From assembly GCF_038024875.1 (NCBI RefSeq), contig NZ_CP136136.1, forward strand, positions 620,001 to 684,000: a stretch of DNA of 64,000 nt, given 5' to 3'. The position numbers and the translations under genes are program-made. Below the pieces are notes generated by a model. That model ran no database searches and had not been told where the DNA came from. It saw nothing but the letters and a program-made list of their open reading frames with translations. Every line of letters starts with the position of its first letter. Positions within the stretch are counted from its first letter, which is position 1. Source of the stretch: Gordonia rubripertincta (GTDB lineage: Bacteria > Actinomycetota > Actinomycetes > Mycobacteriales > Mycobacteriaceae). Positions 34,083 through 42,827 of this stretch are shown piece by piece.

Positions 34083-34813
34083 CCACCGCCACCGCGTCGC
34101 TCCGGGTCGGCGTCCGAACTTCCACCGCCACACAGAACGCCGCCGGCGTCCTCGACCGTCACGGGTACCGAATCCCCTCTCGTTCACGTTCGTTCGGGAT
34201 GACGTTGGCGGAGTGTCTGACCGACCCCGTACCTCGCGCCGAGCGTGTCGGCCTCACCTGGTCGACGACCACCCCCATCGGGGAAACCGACCATGTCCGC
34301 GCGACGACCGTGGTGACCAGGGTCGGCGCCGACGGGATCGAACGCGAGGTCCGCCTGCTCGACGACACCGGGCGAGTCCACGAATCCGGAACGGAGACCT
34401 GGCGTCCCGACGTCCGGCCCGAAGTGATCCCGGCGCTCGACTTCTGCTCCATCGAGTGGGGCGGGCAGCTGCGTGAGCGGCTGCATTCCGACGCCGCGTT
34501 CACCTCGTCGGTGTCCACGTGGGACGGCACCGTCGGACTGCGGTGCGGCGATCTCGAGGTGCACCTGCGCATCTACAAGGGCCAGATCATCGACGTCACA
34601 CGGCGTGCCCCGCTCGGTGCCACGTTCACCTTCGAGGCCTCCCCCGCCACCTGGGTGGATCTCATGCTGTCCGAGGAGGACGACTTCATGCGCCGCGCAC
34701 TGCGCGGTGAGTTCTCCTCGACCGGAAACGGTTACGAATACCTGCGACTGACCAAGCCGCTGCACGTGATCATCCAGAACGCGCGGTCGATGGCACGGGA
34801 GGTGCACTCATGA
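34079..34813 (+). CDS. Uncharacterised operon protein with possible hot-dog and SCP2-like halves
   Basis: A 244-aa protein that I cannot assign to a named family. The first half (about 1-110; RVGLTWSTTTPIGETDHVRA, TTVVTRVGADGIEREVRLLD) has the strand pattern of a hot-dog or acyl-binding fold. The second half (about 130-240; LEVHLRIYKGQIIDVTR, TWVDLMLSEEDDFMRRALRG) resembles SCP2-type lipid-binding domains. It overlaps both neighbours by ATGA. A role in binding or delivering the acyl substrate would suit the operon. Both domain calls are tentative. Confidence 0.6.
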   Translation: MTTATASLRVGVRTSTATQNAAGVLDRHGYRIPSRSRSFGMTLAECLTDPVPRAERVGLTWSTTTPIGETDHVRATTVVTRVGADGIEREVRLLDDTGRVHESGTETWRPDVRPEVIPALDFCSIEWGGQLRERLHSDAAFTSSVSTWDGTVGLRCGDLEVHLRIYKGQIIDVTRRAPLGATFTFEASPATWVDLMLSEEDDFMRRALRGEFSSTGNGYEYLRLTKPLHVIIQNARSMAREVHS

Positions 34814-35682
34814 TCGAGGCGCGCTACCTCGAGATCCAGGGTGCTCTGGCATTCGTCGAGATCGTCACCACCGATTCCACGACCTCCGGGGAGTGCATCG
34901 TCGACATCCCGACCGTGTTGTGCATCCACACCGCGGGGCAGAGCGGCGTCCAATGGCGCCGCGCCGCACAGGACATCGCCGACCGCGGGTACCGCGTCGT
35001 CGTGCCGGACCTGCCGGGTCACGGTCGATCCGAACCCTGCCCGACGGGCCCGATCACCAGTCTCGTCGACTACGCGGACTGGCTGACCGCTGTCCTTCGG
35101 CAGCTGGACGTCGAACGGCCGTACGTAATCGGCTGTTCCATCGGCGGCAAACTCACCCTGGAACTGGCGACGCGGCCGGAGTATCCGCTCGCCGGGGCCA
35201 TCGCGATGGCCGCCGAGACCGGACCGGGCCGCGTCAAGATCGCCGGCCTGCGACGCGAACTCGAGGATGTGGCCGGACCGGCCCGTGCGGAGCGCACGTA
35301 CCTCGGCAGTCTCGCCTCCGTGGGGCGGGCGGTACCCGCCGCACAGGCCCATCTCATCGGTCTCATGCACAAACGTGAGGACCCGGAGATCTCGTCGTCG
35401 GACCTGATCGGTTGGGGCAGTCACGACGTCCGCGAACGGCTCTCCGATCTCACCTGCGGGTTGCATCTGATCTGCGGCGCCGACGACCCGTGGATCAGCG
35501 TCGACGCCGTCCGTCGCGCCGCCGCCGAGATCAACGAACTCGACGGCCCGCGTGCGCAGTTCACCGAGCTGCAGGGGTACGGCCACTACCCGATGGAAGA
35601 ACTCCCCGACTTCGGAACACGCGCCGACGCCTGGCTGCGATCCCTTCCGGCCGGGACCCGTACCCCGGAGGTCGTGGCATGA
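34810..35682 (+). CDS. Alpha/beta-fold hydrolase
   Basis: A 290-aa hydrolase with VLCIHTAGQSGVQWRRAA (oxyanion-hole region), VVVPDLPGHGRSEP, the nucleophile elbow GCSIGG, LICGADDPW containing the acid and GYGHYPMEE containing the catalytic histidine. The fold covers esterases, lactonases, C-C hydrolases and thioesterases. In this operon it may open a lactone or cleave an ester or diketone before CoA activation. It overlaps its neighbours by 4 bases at both ends. Confidence 0.87.
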   Translation: MIEARYLEIQGALAFVEIVTTDSTTSGECIVDIPTVLCIHTAGQSGVQWRRAAQDIADRGYRVVVPDLPGHGRSEPCPTGPITSLVDYADWLTAVLRQLDVERPYVIGCSIGGKLTLELATRPEYPLAGAIAMAAETGPGRVKIAGLRRELEDVAGPARAERTYLGSLASVGRAVPAAQAHLIGLMHKREDPEISSSDLIGWGSHDVRERLSDLTCGLHLICGADDPWISVDAVRRAAAEINELDGPRAQFTELQGYGHYPMEELPDFGTRADAWLRSLPAGTRTPEVVA

Positions 35683-37377
35683 CCGTCACGACCCATCCCA
35701 CGCTCGCCGGGATGCTCGCCGATCTCGTCCACCAGTCCCCCGACAGCCCGGTCGCGATGGATGTCGCCGACGGCGAGGTCATCCCCGTCACCCGCTCCGA
35801 ACTCGGCCGTCGGGTCGACCAGTTGCGGGACGAGCTGTCCCGCATCGGCATCCGCCGCGGCCGGTGTCTGGCGGTGTACCTGCCCAACTGGTCCGACGCG
35901 TTGGTCTGGCAGTTCGCCGCATCCGCGCTCGGCGCGCACGTCATCGGGGTCAACACCCGATACAACGTCGGAGAGGTCGCGCACATCCTGACGTCGGCAC
36001 GACCCGCGGTGGTCGCCGTCCCCGCGGAGTTTCACGGCCTCGACATCTTGGGCACCCTGCGCGAGGCGAGTTCGGCGGCCGACCCCGTCCCGGTGATCGC
36101 GGTCGTCCCCGGGCCGTCGAATCCCGAGGCGACGGCATCCGACTTCGACCTCGGCGCCGGCGCCTGGATCGCCGGTAGCGGCGACACCACCGGTGTTTCC
36201 GCGCCGACGACCCCGTCGACGGCGGAATGGACCCCGGCCGGCGACCGGGCCGCGCGTTCCGGCGAACTCGCGGTCGCGTTCACGACCTCCGGTTCCACCG
36301 GGACACCCCAAGCTCGCCGCCCACCGGGATGCGGCCGTGGTCCGGCATGCGCATGCCGACTCGGTGATCATGGGAGTCCGCGAGGGCGACGTGATCCTCG
36401 GTGTCCTGCCGGTGTCCGGTGTCTTCGGATTCAGCACGGCCATGGCCGGTCTCGCGGGCGGCGCAGCCCTCCTGATGGAACCCGTCTTCGACGCCGCGGC
36501 CACCCTCGAGAGGGTCGAGTCGCTACGCGTCACCCACATCGTCGGCGGCGACGACCTGTTCGGGCGCCTCTACGACACCTGGCACGCCGGCCGGCGAACC
36601 GATCTGGCCTCGTTGCGGTGGCTGGGCATCGCCGACTTCCTCGGCCGGTCCCACGACATCGCGCGCTGGGCACGCGACGAGGCCGGAGCCCAGACGACCG
36701 GCGTCTTCGGCTCGTCGGAGGTCTTCGCCCTGGCCCTGCTCTGGTCGTCCGACGACCCGGAGTCGTTGCGCTGGAACGGCGGTGGCCGTCCGGTCGACTC
36801 CGCCATCGAGGTACGGGTCGTCGACCCGCTCGACAACCGTGTCCTGAACATCGGCGAAGAAGGTGAGCTGCAGTTCCGCGGCCCCAACGTCGTCGACGCC
36901 TATCTCGGCAACCCGGATGCCGCCGCACGTGCGTTCACCGCGGACGGTTGGTTCCGCAGCGGCGATCTCGCACGTGCACTCGACACCGGGGGATTCCGTT
37001 ACGTGTGCCGCATGGGAGATGTCCTGCGGCTGCGCGGTTTCCTCGTCGACCCGGCCGAAATCGAACACCGCCTCGCCGAACACGCGGGCGTGCAGACCGC
37101 GAAGGTCGTCGGGATCACCGGTTCGGGTGGTTACACCGAGGCCGTGGCCTTCGTCGTGCCGGTGGATGCCAGCGCGGACCTCGACGCCTCGTCGTTGAAG
37201 ACCTGGTGCCGTGATCGCCTGGCCGCCTTCAAGGTGCCCGCGGCGGTACACGTGATCGAGCGGATGCCGACCACGGTGGGCGGCAACGGAACCAAGATAC
37301 GGGCCGTCGAACTGCGCGAGTGGGCGCAGCGGTGGGCCGGCCAGGAAGTGAACTACCGCAAAGGAACACCTGCATGA
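35679..37377 (+). pseudogene. AMP-forming acyl-CoA synthetase, apparent +1 frameshift
   Basis: The restored protein is 565 aa. The N-terminal part includes YLPNWSDALVWQFAASALGA and the P-loop FTTSGSTGTP. Reading breaks at the C-run 36306-36309. Dropping one base gives GTPKLAAHRDAAVVRHAHAD and continues to VFGSSEVFALAL, GELQFRGPNVVDAYLG, the hinge and VGGNGTKIRAVELR with the catalytic lysine. It activates a carboxylic acid as the CoA ester for the dehydrogenase and thiolase of the same operon. Both ends overlap neighbouring genes by ATGA, arguing that the gene is functional and the break an indel error. Confidence 0.82.
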
Positions 37378-38612
37378 CCGTCACCACGCCACCACCTGCC
37401 GCCGACGACGTCGTCATCTGCGAGCCGCTTCGCACACCCGTGGGGCGCTACGGCGGCGCCTTCGTCGACGTCCCGGCCACCGAACTGGCCGCGACCGTCC
37501 TCTCGGAGCTGTTGCGCCGCACCGCTGTCGACCCGGCGAGTATCGACGACGTGATCTTCGGTCAGTGTTATCCGAACGGCGAGGCACCGGCGATCGGACG
37601 TGTCGCCGCACTCGATGCGGGTCTCCCCATCACCGTGCCCGGTTCGCAGCTCGATCGTCGCTGCGGCTCGGGCCTGCAGGCGGTTCTCGACGCCGCGATG
37701 CGCATCCAGACCGGGGTCGCCGACCTCGTCATCGCCGGTGGCGTCGAATCCATGAGTCGCGCAGAGTATTACACCGAGTCGATGCGGTGGGGTGCCAAGG
37801 GTGCGCCGGCAGCCCTACACGATCGACTGGCCCGTGGCCGCGTCACGTCGGGCGGCAAGAACCATCCGGTCCCCGGAGGAATGCTCGAGACCGCGGAGAA
37901 CCTTCGCCGGGAGTACTCGATCCCGCGTCAGGAGCAGGACGAGCTGGCCGTCGAATCGCATCGACGCGCCGTCGCCGCCATCGACAGCGGCAAGTTCGCG
38001 GAAGAGATCGTCCCAGTGTCGGTTCCGCAGCGCAAAGGTGAGCCAAAGATCGTCGACCGCGACGAACATCCCCGCGCCGACACCACGCTGGAGTCACTGG
38101 CCCGCCTCCGGCCGATCATGGGCAGGTCAGATCCCGAGGCGACCGTCACCGCGGGCAACGCCAGCGGCCAGAACGACGGCGCCGCAGCCACGCTGGTGAC
38201 CACCCGCGCGACCGCCGAGCGCCTCGGACTCAAACCGCTCGCCCGCCTGGTCACCTGGGCGGTCGCCGGTGTCGGACCGGAGGTGATGGGCATCGGCCCC
38301 GTCCCGTCCACCGCCAAGGCATTGGCCCGCGCGGGTCTCGAACTCTCCGACATCGATCTCGTCGAACTCAACGAGGCCTTCGCCGCCCAGGCGCTGGCGG
38401 TCACCCGGGAGTGGAAGTTCACCGCCGCCGATTTCGAACGCACCAACGTCAACGGATCGGGCATCTCGCTCGGCCACCCGGTCGGTGCGACGGGCGTCCG
38501 GATCCTGACGACGCTGCTGCGTGAACTCGACCGGCGCCAGGCGCGTTTCGGCCTAGAAACCATGTGCATCGGCGGCGGCCAGGGGCTCACCGCGATCTTC
38601 GAACGGGTGTGA
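37374..38612 (+). CDS. Acetyl-CoA C-acyltransferase (thiolase)
   Basis: A 412-aa thiolase. The acyl-accepting cysteine is in DRRCGSGLQAV, ELNEAFAAQ and the histidine-bearing GHPVGATG follow, and the second active cysteine is in MCIGGGQG. It cleaves a 3-oxoacyl-CoA to acetyl- or propionyl-CoA and a shortened acyl-CoA, the closing step of the operon's pathway. It overlaps the ligase stop (ATGA). Hydratase and hydroxyacyl-CoA dehydrogenase steps are not encoded in this operon and must come from elsewhere. Confidence 0.92.
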   Translation: MTVTTPPPAADDVVICEPLRTPVGRYGGAFVDVPATELAATVLSELLRRTAVDPASIDDVIFGQCYPNGEAPAIGRVAALDAGLPITVPGSQLDRRCGSGLQAVLDAAMRIQTGVADLVIAGGVESMSRAEYYTESMRWGAKGAPAALHDRLARGRVTSGGKNHPVPGGMLETAENLRREYSIPRQEQDELAVESHRRAVAAIDSGKFAEEIVPVSVPQRKGEPKIVDRDEHPRADTTLESLARLRPIMGRSDPEATVTAGNASGQNDGAAATLVTTRATAERLGLKPLARLVTWAVAGVGPEVMGIGPVPSTAKALARAGLELSDIDLVELNEAFAAQALAVTREWKFTAADFERTNVNGSGISLGHPVGATGVRILTTLLRELDRRQARFGLETMCIGGGQGLTAIFERV

Positions 38613-38617
38613 CCTCA

Positions 38618-38642
38618 GGTTTCGCGATCCCGACGGCGGGTA
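38618..38642 (+). promoter_or_regulatory. SigF-type promoter of the MurE-like gene
   Basis: GGTTT (38618-38622), a 15-base spacer and GGGTA (38638-38642) match the SigF consensus exactly. The -10 ends 10 bases before ATG 38653. Confidence 0.6.
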
Positions 38643-38652
38643 CCTCCGGTGG

Positions 38653-40158
38653 ATGACGCTCCCGATTCGGGTGAGCCCGGAATCGGGCATGACCGTCGAT
38701 CGGCTCGCCGAGTATCTCGGAACGCCGATCGTCGGTGATCCCCATGCCGGCTACCGGATGGTTCGTGACCTGGTCGATGACTCGCGCACCGTCCGCCCGG
38801 GTGATGCGTACCTGGCGATTCCGGGGAGTCGCTGGCACGGACTCGATTTCGAACACGAGGTGGCGGCCGCCGGCGCGGTCCTGGCGATCAGCGACCGACC
38901 GTCGTCGGTACTCCCCACCCTGATCATCGACGAGCCGCGAAAAGCGATGGGACCGTTGGCGTCCTGGTTCCACGACGAACCCTCCCGCGACCTCCGCGTC
39001 TTCGGTGTCACCGGTACCAACGGCAAGACCAGCACGACCCATTTCATCGACGCCGCACTCACCGCGGCGGGCGAATCGGCCGGACTCATCTCCGGCGCAC
39101 GCATCCGGGGCCCTGGCTACGACCTGGTACCGACACGCACCACCCCCGAGGCACCGATGCTGCAGCGAACGCTGGCGACCTTCCGACGGCACGGTGTCAC
39201 CGGGTGTGCAATGGAGGTCTCCTCCCACGCCGTCGACCAGCACCGCGTCGACGGCACTGCCTTCCGCGTCATGGCCTTCGCCAACCTGAGCGACGACCAC
39301 CTGGACTATCACGGCTCGATGGAGAGCTACTTCGCGACCAAGGCGTGCATGTTCACCGTCGATCGGACGCAGATCGCTGCGATCAGCATCGATGACGACT
39401 GGGGTGCACGCCTCGCAGCGGGCACTGCTCCCGAGACGTGGACGTGCTCGGCACAGGATGCCGCCGCCGACGTGTACGCGACCGACATCCGTTGTGCCGA
39501 CACGGGAACCCGGTTCACCGCTCACACGCCGTACGGCGTCGGCGTCATTCACTTGCAGACCCTGGGCCCGCACCAGGTCGCCAACGCGCTCCTCGCCCTC
39601 ACCAGCGTGGTGGCCGACGGGGTCGACGTCGCGGCGGCCGCAGAAGGGATCTCGTCGGTGACCGGTGTCGCGGGCCGCTGTGAACCCGTCCACGCCGGCC
39701 AGTCGTTCGTGGCGATCGTCGATTACATGCACAACACCGCAGGTCAGCATGCGCTGCTTCCCTACCTGAAATCGCTCGCGAGCGGACGGTTGATCCTGGT
39801 GGTCGGCGCGACCGGCGGACGGGATCCCGGCAAGCGCCGACCGCTGGGCCAGGTGGCAGCACAGCACTCAGATGTCGTCATCGTCACCGATGAGAGTCCG
39901 GAGGACGAGGACCCAGACGCGATCAGAACCGAGGTTCTACGAGGAGCGCGCCTCGGGGACTCCGCAGTGGTCGTCGAAGAACCGGATCGCCGAGCCGCGC
40001 TCACCCGGGCGGTGTCCATGGCGGGCCCCGACGACATCGTGGTCGTGACCGGGCGCGGGAGCGACACCTTCCGGCGGTACGGTCCGCACACGTCCTTCTT
40101 CGACGACCAGGCCGAACTGCGACGAGCCATCGTGAAATCACTTGACACGCAGCCCTGA
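38653..40158 (+). CDS. MurE-like Mur ligase paralogue
   Basis: A 501-aa ATP-dependent amide ligase with the three Mur domains: N-terminal DSRTVRPGDAYLAIPG, central P-loop VTGTNGKTST with DHLDYHGSMESYFATKA (carbamylated lysine), and C-terminal GRCEPV, VDYMHNTAG. In MurE the diaminopimelate site is DNPR; here it reads VTDESPEDEDP, so the usual third amino acid is probably not bound. It lies outside any cell-wall cluster and behind a SigF-type promoter. A start at ATG 38689 is possible and would give a normal leader. It may act on another amino acid or another substrate. Confidence 0.78.
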   Translation: MTLPIRVSPESGMTVDRLAEYLGTPIVGDPHAGYRMVRDLVDDSRTVRPGDAYLAIPGSRWHGLDFEHEVAAAGAVLAISDRPSSVLPTLIIDEPRKAMGPLASWFHDEPSRDLRVFGVTGTNGKTSTTHFIDAALTAAGESAGLISGARIRGPGYDLVPTRTTPEAPMLQRTLATFRRHGVTGCAMEVSSHAVDQHRVDGTAFRVMAFANLSDDHLDYHGSMESYFATKACMFTVDRTQIAAISIDDDWGARLAAGTAPETWTCSAQDAAADVYATDIRCADTGTRFTAHTPYGVGVIHLQTLGPHQVANALLALTSVVADGVDVAAAAEGISSVTGVAGRCEPVHAGQSFVAIVDYMHNTAGQHALLPYLKSLASGRLILVVGATGGRDPGKRRPLGQVAAQHSDVVIVTDESPEDEDPDAIRTEVLRGARLGDSAVVVEEPDRRAALTRAVSMAGPDDIVVVTGRGSDTFRRYGPHTSFFDDQAELRRAIVKSLDTQP

Positions 40159-40236
40159 TGCGGCCTGCGGTCATCGAGTCCGCCGACTTCGCGACGCACC
40201 CGGGTTTGACGCGGCATAGCGTCGGGCATACGCCTC

Positions 40237-40309
40237 GCGGAGGAATGCACCACCCCGACGTTCCTCCGCCAGGCCCGTCGGGCGCCCACCCCTTGACGCC
40301 CGACGGGCC
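40237..40309. terminator. Two hairpins between convergent genes
   Basis: A 9-bp stem (40237-40245 with 40261-40269) is followed by a perfect 13-bp stem (40272-40284 with 40297-40309). The second is the stronger terminator for the MurE-like and PtpB-like genes. Confidence 0.7.
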
Positions 40310-40324
40310 GACTGCGAGATCGCC

Positions 40325-41062
40325 CTACCCGGGTGCCGTGCCGGGCGCGAATCGTGCCACCCAGCCCTCGAAATGACCGACGTCACCACCGTTGGCCCGG
40401 AACCAGCCCCACGGGCCGCCCCGGTGCCCGGTCACGGCGTCGACGACAAGATCGATCGCCTCCCGCGGGGTACGCAGGATCGGCGCATCGAGCGTCATGC
40501 CTCTCGGAACCCGGTCGCGGTGCTGCAGGCGCGCGAGGACCCCGGCGATGTTCTGCTCGGTCTGCTGATAGTCGGCGACGATCGCGGCTTCGTCGACACC
40601 GGCGAGGAGTTCGGCGATCGCGATGATCACGCCGGTGCGGTCCTTACCGGCCGCGCAGTGGACGAGGGTCGAGCCGGCCGGGTCGAAGGCATTCAGGGCC
40701 GCCGTCAGCCGATGCCCGCCGGTCTGCATCATCGCCGTGTAGATGTCGGTCAGTGCGGTGTCGGCGAGGCGGTCCACGCGTGCTCCCGACGACACCTGAC
40801 GGTGCACCAGTCGGACCTCCGCCGGCCACGTCACCCGCACTGCACCCGACTCGGACGGGTCACGCAGGTCGACCACGGTCGACGGCGGCCACGCCACACC
40901 GACGGGATCGTCGTCGTCCGGGTAGGGCGCGTCACTGCGGATCAGCACTCCCGGCGAGGTCGTTCCGCCGGAGACGAGCGGCAGTCCCCCGAGATCGCGG
41001 ATGTTCGCGAGAGATCGCAGAACCCGGTCGGCGTCGCGCTCACCAGCACGGGAGAAGGTCAC
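40325..41062 (-). CDS. PtpB-like protein tyrosine/lipid phosphatase
   Basis: A 245-aa phosphatase. The P-loop VHCAAGKDRTG is of the HCxxGKDRT type found in M. tuberculosis PtpB and related phosphotyrosine/phosphoinositide phosphatases. The N-terminal ANIRDLGGLPLVSGG and VVDLRDPSE (general-acid region) are also typical. No signal peptide is seen. In pathogens PtpB acts in the host; in an environmental actinomycete an internal signalling role is more likely. It diverges from the flavin reductase gene with 67 bases between the starts. Confidence 0.87.
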   Translation of the reverse strand: MTFSRAGERDADRVLRSLANIRDLGGLPLVSGGTTSPGVLIRSDAPYPDDDDPVGVAWPPSTVVDLRDPSESGAVRVTWPAEVRLVHRQVSSGARVDRLADTALTDIYTAMMQTGGHRLTAALNAFDPAGSTLVHCAAGKDRTGVIIAIAELLAGVDEAAIVADYQQTEQNIAGVLARLQHRDRVPRGMTLDAPILRTPREAIDLVVDAVTGHRGGPWGWFRANGGDVGHFEGWVARFAPGTAPG

Positions 41063-41129
41063 TCCGGCCTCCGTCGTCTCGCCCGGTCCATGTCCGCTTC
41101 ACCGTACCCCGGTCACGTACGGTGAAGCG

Positions 41130-41762
41130 ATGAGCCGGTACCACTCGTACGCCCCCGCAGAGGGGCATCGTCTCGCTCACGACCCCCTCAACGCGATCAT
41201 CGCGCCGCGTCCGATCGGCTGGATCTCCACGGTGTCCGACGCCGGGGTGCGAAATCTCGCTCCCTACAGCTTCTTCAACCTGTTCAACTACACCCCGCCG
41301 ATCATCGGCTTCGCGAGCGTCGGCTGGAAAGACACTGTCGCCAATGCGAAGTCGACCGGCGAGTTCGTGTGGAACCTCGCGACCGATTCGATCGGCGAGA
41401 AGATGAACGCCACCTCGGCCGCGCTCCCCCCGGACGCCGACGAATTCGAGCACGCCGGTCTCACCGCCCTCGACTCCGAACTCGTACGCCCGGCCCGGGT
41501 CGCGGAGAGCCCGGTCGCCTTCGAGTGCCTGGTCACCGACGCCTTCCAACTGCGTTCGGCCGCAGGAGACTCCGTCGACACCTGGATGGTGCTCGGCGAG
41601 GTCGTGAAGGTGCACATCTCGACGGAGTTGCTGACCGACGACCTGGTCTACGAGACCGCCCGTGCCCAGCCGCTGCTACGCGCCGGCGGTCGGGGTGACT
41701 ACTTCCTGCCCAGCAACGAACACCACCGGTACATGGAGCGGCCGAAACCTCTGTCGCGCTAG
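41130..41762 (+). CDS. Flavin reductase-like domain protein (FMN-binding split barrel)
   Basis: A 210-aa protein of the flavin-reductase (DIM6/NTAB) family: NAIIAPRPIGWISTVSDAG, APYSFFNLFNYTPPIIGF and STGEFVWNLAT. Members bind FMN and either reduce flavin for a partner monooxygenase or act on small molecules. A partner is not evident, although the SfnB-like oxidoreductase elsewhere in the window needs such an activity. ATG 41130 follows GGTGAAG. Its TAG stop overlaps the stop of the convergent sugar kinase by three bases (CTAG). Confidence 0.85.
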   Translation: MSRYHSYAPAEGHRLAHDPLNAIIAPRPIGWISTVSDAGVRNLAPYSFFNLFNYTPPIIGFASVGWKDTVANAKSTGEFVWNLATDSIGEKMNATSAALPPDADEFEHAGLTALDSELVRPARVAESPVAFECLVTDAFQLRSAAGDSVDTWMVLGEVVKVHISTELLTDDLVYETARAQPLLRAGGRGDYFLPSNEHHRYMERPKPLSR

Positions 41763-42709
41763 GTTGCCGACGCGGCGTGCGCGATGGCCTCGGCGGTCGG
41801 CATCCCGGTACGCGCCCCGACGTGGGCCACCGACAGCGACGCCGCTGCCGCACCGCGCCGCGCTGCCGTGACGAGGTCGTGCCCGGCTGCCAGTGAAGCG
41901 GCCAGTACGCCGTTGAAGGTGTCGCCCGCGCCGGTCGTGTCGGCCACCGACTCGACCTCTCCCGCCGGCACCGATGTGACGCCGGCACGGTCGACGACCA
42001 GGACTCCATCAGCGCCCAGCGTGACCACGACGGTGACGTCGAGGTGCTCGGCCAGCGCCGTTGCCATCTCGGCTGCGGCCGGGTCGCGCCGGTCGCAGGG
42101 CAGGGTCTGCGCGTACAGGTCGCGCAGTTCCGAGGAATTCGGCGTGAGGAAGTCCGCGACCGAGAGCACCCCGACGAGCTCCTGGAGGACCGGCGCCGGA
42201 TTCACGACACATGGGATGCCGTGCTCAGCAGCAGCTCTCACCGCTTCGACCGCGGCGTCGGGAGCTATCTCGGTACTGATCAGCACACATCCGGCACCCC
42301 AGTCCGCTGCTCGGGCCACGGCTGCACGCACACTCTCCGGGGCGACCCGGGCGTTCGCTCCGGAACCCACCGCGATCTGGTTCTCGCCGGACGGGTCGAC
42401 GACGATCAGCGCCGCGCCGGTGGAGACGCCGTCGATCCGGGCAACCTCGGTCACGTCGACTCCCTCGTCCGCCAGTCCGCCGAGCGCGCCCGCACCCATC
42501 TCGTCGTCACCGACCGCGCCGCAGTACCGAACGACGGCTCCGGCGCGCGCTGCCGCCACCGCGGCATTCGCACCCTTACCGCCTCCATGACTGCTCACGC
42601 CCGGACCGACGACGGTCTCCCCGGGAGCCGGGAGTCGCTCGGCGGCGACAACCAGGTCGACGTTCACGGCCCCGATCACTAGCACCTTCGCCGCGTCGGC
42701 ATCGGTCAT
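41759..42709 (-). CDS. PfkB-family sugar kinase (ribokinase-like)
   Basis: A 316-aa kinase. The N-terminal GAVNVDLVVAAERLPAPGET and SSHGGGKGANAAVAAARAG form the sugar site, and the C-terminal signature DTTGAGDTFNGVLAASLA carries the catalytic base. Both match ribokinase closely. It phosphorylates a sugar or nucleoside with ATP. AAGGAG precedes the ATG. No ribose transporter or regulator is adjacent, so the substrate remains open. Confidence 0.88.
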   Translation of the reverse strand: MTDADAAKVLVIGAVNVDLVVAAERLPAPGETVVGPGVSSHGGGKGANAAVAAARAGAVVRYCGAVGDDEMGAGALGGLADEGVDVTEVARIDGVSTGAALIVVDPSGENQIAVGSGANARVAPESVRAAVARAADWGAGCVLISTEIAPDAAVEAVRAAAEHGIPCVVNPAPVLQELVGVLSVADFLTPNSSELRDLYAQTLPCDRRDPAAAEMATALAEHLDVTVVVTLGADGVLVVDRAGVTSVPAGEVESVADTTGAGDTFNGVLAASLAAGHDLVTAARRGAAAASLSVAHVGARTGMPTAEAIAHAASAT

Positions 42710-42827
42710 GTCGGCTCCTTCGATCAGCCCGGTGGTCTGGCGATTGTGGCATCTCGGCCTCGACCCCTACCTGCTGTCGATCCAAGTCACCTCTGCCGAT
42801 CCACCGGCCTCGACCGGTCCTGGTTGC

